Part shown: positions 14,269 through 22,827 of the stretch, in pieces | Numbering within the stretch: position 1 is the first letter of the stretch | Layout of the letters: every line of letters starts with the position of its first letter | Assembly: GCA_039935415.1 (NCBI GenBank) | Contig: JBDTKH010000045.1 | Span: forward strand, 1-46,563 | DNA from: Palsa-870 sp039935415 | Lineage (GTDB): Bacteria; Chloroflexota; Dormibacteria; Dormibacterales; Dormibacteraceae | DNA: 46,563 bases | Reading direction: 5' to 3' | Program-made: the position numbers and the translations under genes | Notes under the pieces: generated by a model | Seen by the model: only the letters and a program-made list of their open reading frames with translations | Databases searched by the model: none | Told to the model about the DNA's origin: nothing

Positions 14269-15662
14269 TGATCGGCCACCGGCTGCGATTCGAAACGAAG
14301 CACGCCACTGAGTTCGTCGACATCACCGACCGCCTGCGCGACCTTATGACGAGCGCCGGCCTGACGATGGGTCGGGTTCACCTCCAGTCGCTGCACACGA
14401 CACTCGGCCTCGCGGTCAACGAGAACGAACCCCTGCTGCTCCACGACTTCGAAGCCCTACTCGAGCGACTCGCCCCAACTGGCAGCGGCTATCAGCACGA
14501 CGACTTCGCGAGGCGGCTCGACATCGCCATGGACGAACCCGTCAACGGCCATGCCCACTGCCGTCAACTCTTGCTCACAGGTTTTGCGACGCTGCTCGTC
14601 GAGGACGGCGAGCTCGTCCTCGGGCGGTGGCAATCGGTGTTCGCCGTCGAGCTAGACGGTCCTCGGCACCGCGAGGTGGCGGTGCAGCTTGATGGCGAAT
14701 TCACCAACAAGCCGGTCGGCGACCATCGAAAGGAAGGCGCGGCCAACCTCGTCGAGCTCGAGCTCACGCGGCAGCTCATGGTCGACCCGGAGCCAGTGGC
14801 CCTGCCGATGCGACGCCTCGTCGAGGCCGGCGGAAAACGCCTGCGCCCCCGGCTCGTCCAGCTCACCGCCGGGATCGGGCCACGCAACGAGCCGCTCCGA
14901 GCCGCCTCGCTTGCGGCAGCGGTCGAGCTGCTCCACAACGCGACGCTGATCCACGACGACTACGTCGACGAAAGCACGCATCGACGCGGGCGTCCTACCG
15001 TCGCGGCGGCCGAGGGCCCGGAGCGCGCGGTCGCCGTCGGCGACTACTACTTCGCCAAGGCAACCCGACTCATCGCAGAGATCGGAAACGGCGGGGTGAC
15101 GCTGACGATTGCGGAGGCGCTAGAGGCGATCTGCGCGTCGCAGATCGACGACGTTGCTCTTCGCGGCGCGTTTCCCGGTGACCACGACTCGTACCTGCGC
15201 GTGGTCCGCGGAAAGACCGCCGCTCTGTTCGCCGCCGCGTGTGCGTCGGGCGCGCTGCTGTCCGAGGCCCCGCCGGAGGTCGTCGACGCGCTCCGCCGAT
15301 ACGGCGTCCTGCTTGGCGTCGCGTTCCAGATGGCGGACGACATGGTGGATTTCAGCCCGAGCTCGGGCAAGCCGATCGGCCTGGACATCCGCCAACGAGT
15401 GCTCTCGCTGCCTCTCATCTATGCAGCCGAGGACCGCACGGTGGGACCCGAGGTTCGCCGGCTGCTCGCCGGCGTCCTGGACGACGAGGCCGTGAGCCGC
15501 GTGGCCGAGCTCGTGACCTCGAGCGACGCCCTGCGCCGCGTGCGCGACGAGGCAACGGAGCTGGTCGAGGCCGCGGTGCACGAGCTCGAGACGGTCGAGC
15601 TGGACGGGCTGCGTCCGACCCTGATCGGCCTCGCCCGCTCGGCCGTCGACAGAGACTCCTAA
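14268..15662 (+). CDS. YjbQ-domain / polyprenyl diphosphate synthase fusion
   Basis: One uninterrupted 464-residue frame. Residues 1-145 are a complete YjbQ (UPF0047) domain, with SLHTTLGLAVNENE (41-54), NGHAHCRQLLL (93-103) and GRWQSVFAVELDGPR (119-133). Residues about 160-464 are a trans-prenyl diphosphate synthase with GGKRLRP (188-194), first motif DDYVD (230-234), the basic HRRGRP, and second motif DDMVD (357-361). The prenyl half should make the side chain of menaquinone; YjbQ proteins have been linked to thiamine-phosphate synthase activity, but their role is unsettled. These are normally separate proteins. No stop or obvious start with ribosome-binding site divides them. menG lies convergently next door. 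Confidence 0.88.
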   Translation: MIGHRLRFETKHATEFVDITDRLRDLMTSAGLTMGRVHLQSLHTTLGLAVNENEPLLLHDFEALLERLAPTGSGYQHDDFARRLDIAMDEPVNGHAHCRQLLLTGFATLLVEDGELVLGRWQSVFAVELDGPRHREVAVQLDGEFTNKPVGDHRKEGAANLVELELTRQLMVDPEPVALPMRRLVEAGGKRLRPRLVQLTAGIGPRNEPLRAASLAAAVELLHNATLIHDDYVDESTHRRGRPTVAAAEGPERAVAVGDYYFAKATRLIAEIGNGGVTLTIAEALEAICASQIDDVALRGAFPGDHDSYLRVVRGKTAALFAAACASGALLSEAPPEVVDALRRYGVLLGVAFQMADDMVDFSPSSGKPIGLDIRQRVLSLPLIYAAEDRTVGPEVRRLLAGVLDDEAVSRVAELVTSSDALRRVRDEATELVEAAVHELETVELDGLRPTLIGLARSAVDRDS

Positions 15663-15666
15663 TCGC

Positions 15667-16407
15667 CTAGACGCGCTCTCCAGACAGGATGCCGACCGTC
15701 CCCGCGGCAAGGCTCTTGTAGCTCACCAGCGACCACCCCGCCGCGTTCGCCATGGCGCGCAGCTCGTCCGGCGTCCGATAGGAATCGACGGTGTCGCTGA
15801 GATACTGGTAGGCCCGTGGTTGTCCCGACAACGCGCCCCCGATCGCCGGCAATAGGGCGCGTAGGTAAAGCCGGTAGGCGGTGCCCACCGGCCCTCGTGG
15901 CGGCCGTACGAACTCCAGGACGACCGCCCGGCCGCCCGGCCGGATCACCCTCAGCATCTCGCGCATCCCACGCACCGGGTCGGAGAGGTTGCGCAGGCCG
16001 AAGGCGATCGTCGAGGCGTCGAAGCCGCCGTCTTCGAACGGCAGGTTCAGCGCGTCGCCTTCCGAAAAGTCGATCCCTGGATGGTCGCGGCGCGCCACTT
16101 CTAGCATTTGCGGGCTGAAGTCGAGGCCGACGACGCGTCCTTTTGGCCCAGCGACCTTCGCCAGCTCGGCGGTCAGCTTGCCCGATCCACAGGCCACGTC
16201 CAGCGCCGAACCGCCAACCTTCAGCCTGGTCGCACGCGCGGCGCGCCGGCGCCATCCTCCGTCCGTGCCGGCCGACAGCACCGTGTTGACCAGGTCGTAG
16301 CGGTGTGCGATGCGATCGAACATCGCACGCACCGCCTGGGGGTCCCGTTCGGCGATGTCTAGATCCTTTGCCAGACCGACGCTATGCCCTGCCCCACGCC
16401 GATGCAC
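15667..16407 (-). CDS. menG: Demethylmenaquinone methyltransferase
   Basis: A 246-residue SAM-dependent C-methyltransferase of the UbiE/MenG family that completes menaquinone synthesis. It shows the FDRIAHRYDLVNTVLS opening, SAM motif I LDVACGSGKLT, the acidic LDFSPQML, the FGLRNLSD segment, and FVRPPRGP near 160, all typical of UbiE. The ATG start overlaps the preceding thiolase frame by about 49 nt; no better in-frame start lies downstream before the conserved region. Proximity to the prenyl synthase supports the menaquinone role over ubiquinone. Confidence 0.93.
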   Translation of the reverse strand: MHRRGAGHSVGLAKDLDIAERDPQAVRAMFDRIAHRYDLVNTVLSAGTDGGWRRRAARATRLKVGGSALDVACGSGKLTAELAKVAGPKGRVVGLDFSPQMLEVARRDHPGIDFSEGDALNLPFEDGGFDASTIAFGLRNLSDPVRGMREMLRVIRPGGRAVVLEFVRPPRGPVGTAYRLYLRALLPAIGGALSGQPRAYQYLSDTVDSYRTPDELRAMANAAGWSLVSYKSLAAGTVGILSGERV

Positions 16408-17567
16408 ATCGTCGCCAGGCCGTACTCGGCGTCGCGGTGAGCCATCTCCCTGACCAGCGTGCTGACGAGTCGCGCGCCGCTGCTGCCGAGAGGGTGACCC
16501 AGCGCGATCGCGCCGCCGTTGACGTTCACCCTGTCCTCGTCCAGACCGAGCAGCCTGACGCAGGCGAGCGATTGCGACGCGAAGGCCTCGTTGAGCTCAA
16601 CGACGCCGATGTCGGACGGCTGCAGTCCGGCCTGCTCGAGGGCCTTCAACGACGACGGCACCGGGCCAATGCCCATGTAGTCGGGGTGAACACCGGCGGG
16701 CGCGGCTGAGACCAGGCGTGCAAGCGGCTTCAATCCACGCTCCTTTGCACTCGCGGCCGACATGAGCACGATCGCGGTCGCCCCGTCGTTGAGCGGAGAG
16801 GAGTTGCCCGCGGTGACGGATCCGTTCGAAGCGAATGCGGGCTTGAGCTTCGCCAGCGCCTCGAGGGACGTATCCGGCCGCGGGCCTTCGTCGGCGCTGA
16901 GCTTCACGGGCTCGCCTTTTCGCTGCGGCACGACAACAGGGACGATCTCCTCGGCCAGGCGCCCGGACTGCTGCGCCGCCACCGCGCGCTGGTGGCTGCG
17001 GAGGGCGAACGCGTCCTGGGCCTCGCGCGAGACTTCGTACTTCTGAGCGACACGTTCGGCGGTCTCTCCCATCTGCAGCGTGCCGTACATCTCAGCCATC
17101 TTCGGGTTCACGAGCCGCCACCCGAGCGCGGTGTCGTACGCCGTCTGTGGGCCGCGCGGAAACGCTCCGTCCGGCTTGCGCATCACCCAGGGGGCGCGCG
17201 TCATGCTCTCGACGCCGCCCGAGATGACGATGTCGGCGGCCCCGGTCTGGATCTCGCGAGCCGCCGCGATCGTGGCCTGCATCCCCGAGCCGCACAACCG
17301 GTTCACGGTCTGGCCCGGCACCTCGACCGGAAAGCCGGCCAGGAGCAGTGCCATCCGGGCCACGTTTCGGTTGTCCTCTCCGGCCTGGTTGGCGCAGCCG
17401 AGGATTACGTCGCTGACCTCGGCGGGGTTGAGGTGCGCGCGCTCGCAGACCTCCTTGAGAACGGTGGCCGCCAGGTCATCGGGTCGCACGTCTTTGAGCT
17501 GGCCTCCATAGCGGCCCATCGGCGTGCGAGCGGTCGCGACAATGACGGCGTCGCGGAGATCCCCCAC
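16359..17567 (-). CDS. Acetyl-CoA acyltransferase / thiolase
   Basis: A 402-residue thiolase that cleaves a 3-ketoacyl-CoA, or condenses two acetyl-CoA units. The nucleophilic cysteine is C92 in NRLCGSGMQA; NEAFA, the histidine in GGAIALGHPLGSSGAR and the second cysteine in TMCIGVGQG are present. The sequence leans to the PcaF/FadA degradative group, which fits the two crotonases upstream. The GTG start shares one base with the stop of the upstream enoyl-CoA hydratase gene (TAGTG). It appears to be the third gene of a hydratase-isomerase-thiolase operon. Confidence 0.94.
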   Translation of the reverse strand: MGDLRDAVIVATARTPMGRYGGQLKDVRPDDLAATVLKEVCERAHLNPAEVSDVILGCANQAGEDNRNVARMALLLAGFPVEVPGQTVNRLCGSGMQATIAAAREIQTGAADIVISGGVESMTRAPWVMRKPDGAFPRGPQTAYDTALGWRLVNPKMAEMYGTLQMGETAERVAQKYEVSREAQDAFALRSHQRAVAAQQSGRLAEEIVPVVVPQRKGEPVKLSADEGPRPDTSLEALAKLKPAFASNGSVTAGNSSPLNDGATAIVLMSAASAKERGLKPLARLVSAAPAGVHPDYMGIGPVPSSLKALEQAGLQPSDIGVVELNEAFASQSLACVRLLGLDEDRVNVNGGAIALGHPLGSSGARLVSTLVREMAHRDAEYGLATMCIGVGQGIASVWQRI

Positions 17568-18361
17568 TACTTCTTGGCCGATCGCCTCGCGAGAAAAGCC
17601 TGGACCCCTTCCGCAAACTCGGCGCTCGCGGCCTGGGCCTCCTGCAGGTACGACTCGAACTCCAGGGCCTCCTCGTAGCTCGACTCGAGCGCGTGGGTCA
17701 CCGCTCGCTTGGCGCCGGCCATGGCCTGCCTCGGCTGCGCCGCGAGCTGAGCCGCCAGCTCGCGCACCTCGGCTTCGAGCCGGTCGGCGGGTACGAGGCG
17801 GTTGATCACGCCGAGCCGGTGAGCGTCGACCGCCGAGAGCGGCTTGCCGGTAAAGAACATCTCGTAGGCGACTCCGGTGCCGGCCAGGCGCGGCAGCAGC
17901 CAGCTGACGCCGCCGTCCGGCGCCAGGCCGATGTTGACGAAGGCTTCGAGGATGTAGGCCTCGGGCACGGCGATACGGATGTCGCACGCAAGCGCGTAGC
18001 TGGCGCCGATGCCGACGGCCGGGCCGTTCATGGCCGCGATGACCGGCTTCGGCATCGTCCGCAGGCGCGTGAGCATTGGCATGTACTCGTTGCGCAGGAC
18101 GTTGCCCACGTCCTCCGGCGTCCGCATTCCGCCGTCCTGGACCATCTCACTCACGTCCGCGCCCGAGCAGAAGGCGCGGCCGGAGCCGGTGAGAACGACG
18201 ACGCGAACGGCGTCGTCGCGCTCCGCTTGCTTGATCGCGTCTCCGAGCTGCTTGCGCGTCAGCGCGCCGATCGCGTTCATCTTGTCGGGCCGGTTGAGCT
18301 GGATCAGGCAGACACCGTCGTGAACGTGTACCGCGACGTGCTGCTCGGTTTCGATCGCCAT
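17567..18361 (-). CDS. Crotonase-fold enzyme, PaaG-like enoyl-CoA isomerase
   Basis: A 264-residue crotonase superfamily member. The glutamates of true hydratases are replaced (S121 and about F141), while D149 in NIGLAPDGGVSWLLPR is kept. That pattern is characteristic of PaaG-type isomerases acting in phenylacetate breakdown, so isomerase rather than hydratase activity is likelier. The ATG follows AAAGGCAGG. It starts 2 nt after the upstream hydratase stop and is directly coupled to the thiolase. Together with the molybdenum hydroxylase it hints at aromatic-acid catabolism. Confidence 0.87.
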   Translation of the reverse strand: MAIETEQHVAVHVHDGVCLIQLNRPDKMNAIGALTRKQLGDAIKQAERDDAVRVVVLTGSGRAFCSGADVSEMVQDGGMRTPEDVGNVLRNEYMPMLTRLRTMPKPVIAAMNGPAVGIGASYALACDIRIAVPEAYILEAFVNIGLAPDGGVSWLLPRLAGTGVAYEMFFTGKPLSAVDAHRLGVINRLVPADRLEAEVRELAAQLAAQPRQAMAGAKRAVTHALESSYEEALEFESYLQEAQAASAEFAEGVQAFLARRSAKK

Positions 18362-18363
18362 TT

Positions 18364-19137
18364 TTACCTGCCTTTGAATACCCCTTTGCGTTTCTCCAGG
18401 AAGGCGTGCATGCCCTCCTTCTGGTCTTCGGTCGAAAACAGGAAGTAGAAGCTCTTGCGTTCGGAGGCGAGCCCTTCCGACAGCGGCGACTCGAAAGCCT
18501 TGAGCACGGCCTCCTTGGCCATGCGAAGCGCGAGCGGAGGCTTTTCCGCGAGCTGCCGGGCGGTTCGCTTCGCGACCTCGATGGTCATCTCGGAGGGGAC
18601 GACCTTGTTCACCAGGCCCAGCTCGTACGCGCGGCGCGCTGTCACCGCGTTGCCGGACAGCATGGCCTCCATGGCCGCGTACTTTCCCGCCGTCCGCGGC
18701 CAGCGCTGGGTGCCGCCGGCGCCCGGGATGATGCCGAGGTTGATCTCCGGCTGACCGAGCCGGCCGGTATCGCCGGCGATGATCAGGTCGCACATGAGCG
18801 CCAGCTCGCATCCGCCGCCCAGCGCGTACCCGTTGACCGCGGCGATCAGCGGCTTGCCAAACGCCGCGATGCCCGCCCAGCGGCCGGTCTGGTCGCGGCG
18901 CAGCTGCTCGACGGCAGTCCGGTCTGCCATGTCGCCGATGTCCGCCCCCGCGGCGAACACCTTCGGACCTCCGGTCAGGACCACCGCCCGCACCTTTTCT
19001 TCTGCGTCGAGCTCGCCCAGCGCCACGTTGACTTCGCGGATCAAGTCGGGGCTGAGCGCGTTCAGGACCTTCGGCCGGTTGAGCGTTACGGTCGCGATCG
19101 GGGGCTCGATCTCGACTGTGATGTGCTCGTACCCCAT
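18364..19137 (-). CDS. Enoyl-CoA hydratase
   Basis: A 257-residue crotonase with both catalytic glutamates: E111 in ALGGGCELALMCDL and E131 in GQPEINLGIIPGAGGTQRWPR. It also has the oxyanion segment FAAGADIGDM near 61. It should add water to a 2-enoyl-CoA in a beta-oxidation-like pathway. The ATG of MGYEHITVE is chosen by alignment to the family; no clear ribosome-binding site precedes it. First gene of the hydratase-isomerase-thiolase operon, divergent from the moaA region. Confidence 0.93.
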   Translation of the reverse strand: MGYEHITVEIEPPIATVTLNRPKVLNALSPDLIREVNVALGELDAEEKVRAVVLTGGPKVFAAGADIGDMADRTAVEQLRRDQTGRWAGIAAFGKPLIAAVNGYALGGGCELALMCDLIIAGDTGRLGQPEINLGIIPGAGGTQRWPRTAGKYAAMEAMLSGNAVTARRAYELGLVNKVVPSEMTIEVAKRTARQLAEKPPLALRMAKEAVLKAFESPLSEGLASERKSFYFLFSTEDQKEGMHAFLEKRKGVFKGR

Positions 19138-19143
19138 GGCGGC

Positions 19144-19149
19144 TATCAT
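19144..19149 (+). promoter_or_regulatory. Leaderless-type -10 box before the moaA leader ORF
   Basis: TATCAT is followed by exactly 7 nt and an ATG at 19157, the same layout as the aroC start. The -35 region is not recognisable. Confidence 0.45.
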
Positions 19150-19156
19150 CGACCAA

Positions 19157-19255
19157 ATGGGGCCTGGCCAGAGGACTGGCGTCGGCGACGAGAGATTCGG
19201 TGGCCAGCTGGTCCGGCTACCAGGCGCCGTCGAGTACGTGAGGGAGCGCATCTAA
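19157..19255 (+). CDS. 32-residue ORF preceding moaA
   Basis: A small ORF beginning MGPGQRTGVGDERFGGQLVR and ending EYVRERI, not recognised. Support comes from the -10 box placed 7 nt before its ATG and from its stop lying 3 nt before the moaA ATG, an operon-like spacing. It has no signal or membrane segment. It may be a leader ORF for moaA or simply the transcribed moaA leader. Confidence 0.35.
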   Translation: MGPGQRTGVGDERFGGQLVRLPGAVEYVRERI

Positions 19256-19258
19256 AGG

Positions 19259-20335
19259 ATGGCTGACCGAGCGCGCGCAGACGGCAACGATGCAGACGGG
19301 CCGCATGGGCGCCGAAGATCCGTCGACGATCGCCAGGCCCCTGGCCTAACGCTTCGCGACTCCTTCGGGAGGGTGGCTGACGACCTCAGGATCTCGATCA
19401 CCGACCGCTGCAACTTCCGCTGCATCTACTGCATGCCCGCGGAGGGCCTGAAGTGGCTGAAGCGCGACGACATCCTCCGCTACGAGGAGATCGTCCGGCT
19501 GGCGCGCCTCTTCGTCCAACGCTACGGCGTCCGGACGATCCGGATCACAGGTGGCGAGCCGCTCGTTCGAATCAAGGTCGAGGAGCTGGTGACGATGATC
19601 AACGCGATCGACCCCACGCTGGACATCACCATGACGACCAATGGCGTGCTGCTCCGTGATAAGGCGCAGCTGCTCAAGGAGGCCGGCCTCAAGCGCATCA
19701 ACATCTCGCTGGACACGCTCAACATGCAGCGCTTCCACGAGATGGCGCGCAGCGACCAGTTCAAGCGCACGATGGACGGCATCGAGGCGGCCAGCGAGGC
19801 CGGGTTGTCGCCGATCAAGCTGAACATGGTCGTCATGAAAGGCCACAACGACGACGAGGTGGTCGACTTCGCGCGGCTGGCGAGGGACAAGGGCTACGAG
19901 GTTCGTTTCATCGAGTTCATGCCGCTCGACGGCGACGGCATCTGGACGAACGAGCAGGTCGTGCCGAGCCTGCGCATCCAGGAGCAGATCGAAGACCTCT
20001 TCCCGCTCGTGCCGGTTGCGGACCCCCGGCCCGGACCCGCCACGCGCTTCAAGTTCGCAGACGGCGCGCCGGGAGGCGTCGGCTTCATCTCGTCGGTGAG
20101 CCAGGCGTTCTGCAGCACGTGCAACCGGATCCGCCTCACTGCGGAGGGCGGCCTGCGCACCTGCCTCTTCTCGCTGCACGAGACACCGCTGCGCGACCTC
20201 ATGCGCTCTGGCGTGTCGGACGACCACCTCGGCCGCGTGATCGAGACCGCGATCTGGCGCAAGGAGGAGGGTCACCTCATCAACCAGCCGGGCTTCATCA
20301 AGCCGGCGAAGTCGATGTCTCAGATCGGCGGCTGA
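19259..20335 (+). CDS. moaA: GTP 3',8-cyclase MoaA
   Basis: A radical-SAM enzyme performing the first committed step of molybdenum cofactor synthesis, from GTP to 3',8-cyclo-dihydro-GTP. Its 358 residues show the SAM cluster C51-x3-C55-x2-C58 (CNFRCIYC), TGGEPL near 98, the C-terminal [4Fe-4S] cysteines in CSTCNRIRLTAEGGLRTC, and the essential C-terminal Gly-Gly. About 35 extra N-terminal residues precede the usual start region. It supplies the cofactor needed by the molybdenum hydroxylase encoded 8-12 kb upstream. A degenerate copy of its own 3' end follows. Confidence 0.97.
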   Translation: MADRARADGNDADGPHGRRRSVDDRQAPGLTLRDSFGRVADDLRISITDRCNFRCIYCMPAEGLKWLKRDDILRYEEIVRLARLFVQRYGVRTIRITGGEPLVRIKVEELVTMINAIDPTLDITMTTNGVLLRDKAQLLKEAGLKRINISLDTLNMQRFHEMARSDQFKRTMDGIEAASEAGLSPIKLNMVVMKGHNDDEVVDFARLARDKGYEVRFIEFMPLDGDGIWTNEQVVPSLRIQEQIEDLFPLVPVADPRPGPATRFKFADGAPGGVGFISSVSQAFCSTCNRIRLTAEGGLRTCLFSLHETPLRDLMRSGVSDDHLGRVIETAIWRKEEGHLINQPGFIKPAKSMSQIGG

Positions 20336-20357
20336 TCCCAAACCCCGGCGGAGAGGG

Positions 20358-20404
20358 GCCCGGGCTTCGTCAAGCCGGCAAATCAATGTCCCGGATCGGC
20401 GGGT
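20358..20404 (+). pseudogene. Degenerate duplicate of the moaA 3' end
   Basis: Bases 20358-20404 repeat 20288-20335, the last 48 nt of moaA (encoding PGFIKPAKSMSQIGG), with a handful of substitutions and a one-base deletion that shifts the frame. Reading around the deletion gives KSMSRIGG. It is either a short tandem duplication or the tail of a lost second moaA. Confidence 0.65.
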
Positions 20405-20444
20405 GGCGGTAACCGAACTCGTTCCCGGTCCGTGCGAACAGAGG

Positions 20445-21402
20445 ATGCGCGCGGTTGGTCTCGTCGTCCTCCTACTAGGAGCGTCTTGCTCGCAGCCGGC
20501 GTCAACCGCACCGCCGGCCCTCACGCCGGCCAACGGCCGCCGCCCCAACCAGCGCCCATTTTTGCAATCTGCCGGTCTGGTGGGGCCAGCCCCTCGCCGC
20601 CGGACAGGGAGAAGAGATCCATGCTGGGTTCGTCAGCGTGCCAGATGGTGCCTTTAGGGACGCCGGCACGATTCCGGCGCCTTCCCAGGCTGGAACCTCA
20701 CTGAACTCAGTAGTGTTCTTCGGGGCCACGTATCTCGGCCTCGACAAGTGGTTCCGGGCCGAGCGTGAGCTGTTCTCGCCTGACGGCGGCCGGTTCACCT
20801 ACTGGGCAAACACCAACACGAGCAACGAGGTGCATGTCGTCGACGTTGCCTCCGGAGCCGATTGGATCGTGTACAGCGGACCGACCTTCTACATCCCGAT
20901 CGCGTTCGAAGCGGACGCGATCTACCTGGTGCATGCCATCAACACTCGACAGGGCGCCTTCGAGAACCTCTATCGCATGGATCCGTCACGCGGGATTCCA
21001 CAGTTGGTGCCGGGAAGCGACCGACACATGTATCAGTGGGGATGGATACGCATCGCCGATGGCGCCGCTTGGGGTGTCGACAACGTGGTGCAGGGCAACA
21101 GCTACATCTACTCGGTGCTGCGTCTCAACCTCGCGACTTCGGAGGTCACCCGATGGTTCGAAGCGCCCGACAACATGTTCTGGCCCATCGGCGTGGATGT
21201 CAGCCATCGTCTTTACCTCGCGTACCAAGACCAGCTATTGAGGCTTGATGCGCCGTCACAGGTCACGCATCTCTCAAATCCGGGCGCTCTCACCCCGTGG
21301 GGAGGCCCGGGCGGCTTGAGCGATTTCGCAGCGGATTCGCGTGACGTCTGGCTTTCAGGAAACAGTGCGGTCTGGCTTTGCGGAAGGTCCCCAGCCAACT
21401 GA
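20445..21402 (+). pseudogene. Lipoprotein with beta-propeller-like body, interrupted by a frameshift
   Basis: The frame from the ATG at 20445 encodes a lipoprotein signal peptide, MRAVGLVVLLLGASC, with a lipobox ending at C15 and a Pro/Thr linker. The body is in another frame, readable from about 20550 (CNLPVWWGQPLAAGQGEE) and open to 21402, where it carries Trp/Tyr-rich repeated strands (FTYWANTNTS, YQWGWIRIADGAAWG) like a TolB/NHL propeller. Removing one C from the run at 20543-20546 joins the two into one protein. This is either a real inactivating insertion or a base-calling error. A GTG at 20638 could start a truncated product without signal. Function unknown. Confidence 0.6.
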
Positions 21403-21464
21403 GTACGCCGTCGGTCCATCGACAGGCAACGTTTGGCCTGCCGGACCTGCGCATGAACCCGCCC

Positions 21465-21470
21465 TAAGCT
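21465..21470 (+). promoter_or_regulatory. Leaderless-type -10 box for xseA
   Basis: TAAGCT is followed by exactly 7 nt and the xseA GTG. No ribosome-binding site lies between. Confidence 0.45.
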
Positions 21471-21477
21471 AGACCTC

Positions 21478-22827
21478 GTGCTACGGCCAGAAGAAGCTGC
21501 GCGGCCTTACACCGTCACTGAGCTCGCCAACGAGATAAGGCGCGAGCTGCGCCCGCTGACCGCGCTCCTGCTCAAGGGTGAGGTCAGCAGCATGAAGCGC
21601 GGCCCGGCCGGACATTTCAACTTCTCGATCCAGGATGGAGTGAGCCGGCTCGACGCGGTGCTGTTCGCAGACGACGCGCGCCGCGTGACGACGCTTCCCG
21701 AGGACGGTCAGGTGTTCGTCTTTCGCGGGCGGATCGACTTCTTCGGCAAGACCGGCCGGCTGAGCTTCATCGTCGACCAGGTCGAGTTCGACGACGTCGG
21801 CAAGCTGCGCGCGCGCCTCGAGGAGCTGAAGCGGCGGCTCGAGACGGAGGGCGCATTCGCCGCCGAGCGCAAGCGCCGGCTCCCGTTCCTGCCCCGGGCC
21901 GTGGCGCTGCTCACCTCCCCCACCGGTGCCGTCATTCACGACCTGCAGGAGACGATCTGGGAGCGCTACCCCAACATGGGCGTCGTCGTCTATCCGGTCC
22001 AGGTCCAGGGCGCTGCGGCGCCGATGAGCGTCGCGCGGGCGCTCCGGCGCTGCAACGAGGAGCGGTTGGCCGACGTGATCGTGCTGGCGCGGGGTGGCGG
22101 CAGCTTCGAGGAGATGTACGCCTTCAACACCGAGCTCGTGGCTCGCTCGATCCTCGAATCCAAGCTGCCGGTCGTCACCGCGCTCGGCCATACGTCCGAC
22201 CGAACGGTGGCAGATCTGGTCGGCGACGCGGAGTGCCGCACACCCACCGAGGCCGGCGCGCGCGTCGTGCCCAAGAAATCAGACCTCGTCACCCAGTTGC
22301 GAGAGCGCGGTCGGCGGATGGACCGCGAGATCACACAGCGAATCGCGCGCGAGGCCGAGAGGCTGGCCGCCAGGAAGCAGCGGATGGTCCAGGCTCTTCC
22401 GAGCCTGGTCCGGCAACGGGTGGATCGCCTGGCCCGCGCCGCCGTCGAGCTCGGCCGCCTCAGCCCGGTTGCGCAGATCAACCGTCGCGCGGACGCGCTT
22501 CGCGACCGCAACCGGCGCCTCGAGAGCGCGGCGTCGACCCGCATGGCACGCGCGCACAACGCGCTCGCCTCCCGCCGCGCGGCCGGCCGCCTGGACCGCG
22601 CGCTGGCCGAGCGTTTCGCGATCGCCACCCGAGCCCTGCAGCATCGAACGCAGCGCCTGACCGCCCTCAGCCCTGACTCCGTGTTGTCGCGCGGCTACAG
22701 CATCACGCAGGACGCGGAGTCGGGCGCAGTCCTGCGCTCCGCCGCGGCCATATCGGTCAAGCGCCGCGTGCGAATCCGGCTGGGCGCCGGCCGGATCGGC
22801 GCCCGAGTCGACGAGGTCGAACCGTGA
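21478..22827 (+). CDS. xseA: Exodeoxyribonuclease VII large subunit
   Basis: The 449-residue catalytic subunit of ExoVII, which degrades single-stranded DNA from both ends. The N-terminal OB-fold (about 1-100) contains the LKGEVSSMKRGPAGHFNFSI segment. The catalytic core has LTSPTGAVIHDL, LARGGGSFEEMYAFN and TALGHTSDRTVADLVGD, followed by PTEAGARVVPK and a long coiled-coil to residue about 400. The C-terminus has VLSRGYSIT. The GTG start looks leaderless. Its end overlaps xseB by 4 nt, so the subunits are coupled. Confidence 0.96.
   Translation: MLRPEEAARPYTVTELANEIRRELRPLTALLLKGEVSSMKRGPAGHFNFSIQDGVSRLDAVLFADDARRVTTLPEDGQVFVFRGRIDFFGKTGRLSFIVDQVEFDDVGKLRARLEELKRRLETEGAFAAERKRRLPFLPRAVALLTSPTGAVIHDLQETIWERYPNMGVVVYPVQVQGAAAPMSVARALRRCNEERLADVIVLARGGGSFEEMYAFNTELVARSILESKLPVVTALGHTSDRTVADLVGDAECRTPTEAGARVVPKKSDLVTQLRERGRRMDREITQRIAREAERLAARKQRMVQALPSLVRQRVDRLARAAVELGRLSPVAQINRRADALRDRNRRLESAASTRMARAHNALASRRAAGRLDRALAERFAIATRALQHRTQRLTALSPDSVLSRGYSITQDAESGAVLRSAAAISVKRRVRIRLGAGRIGARVDEVEP

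Noticed and set aside
17567..19156. One long 529-residue crotonase fusion at 17567-19156
   Set aside because: The N-terminal half is the wrong frame of the upstream hydratase; the real gene starts at the ATG at 18361 behind its own ribosome-binding site.
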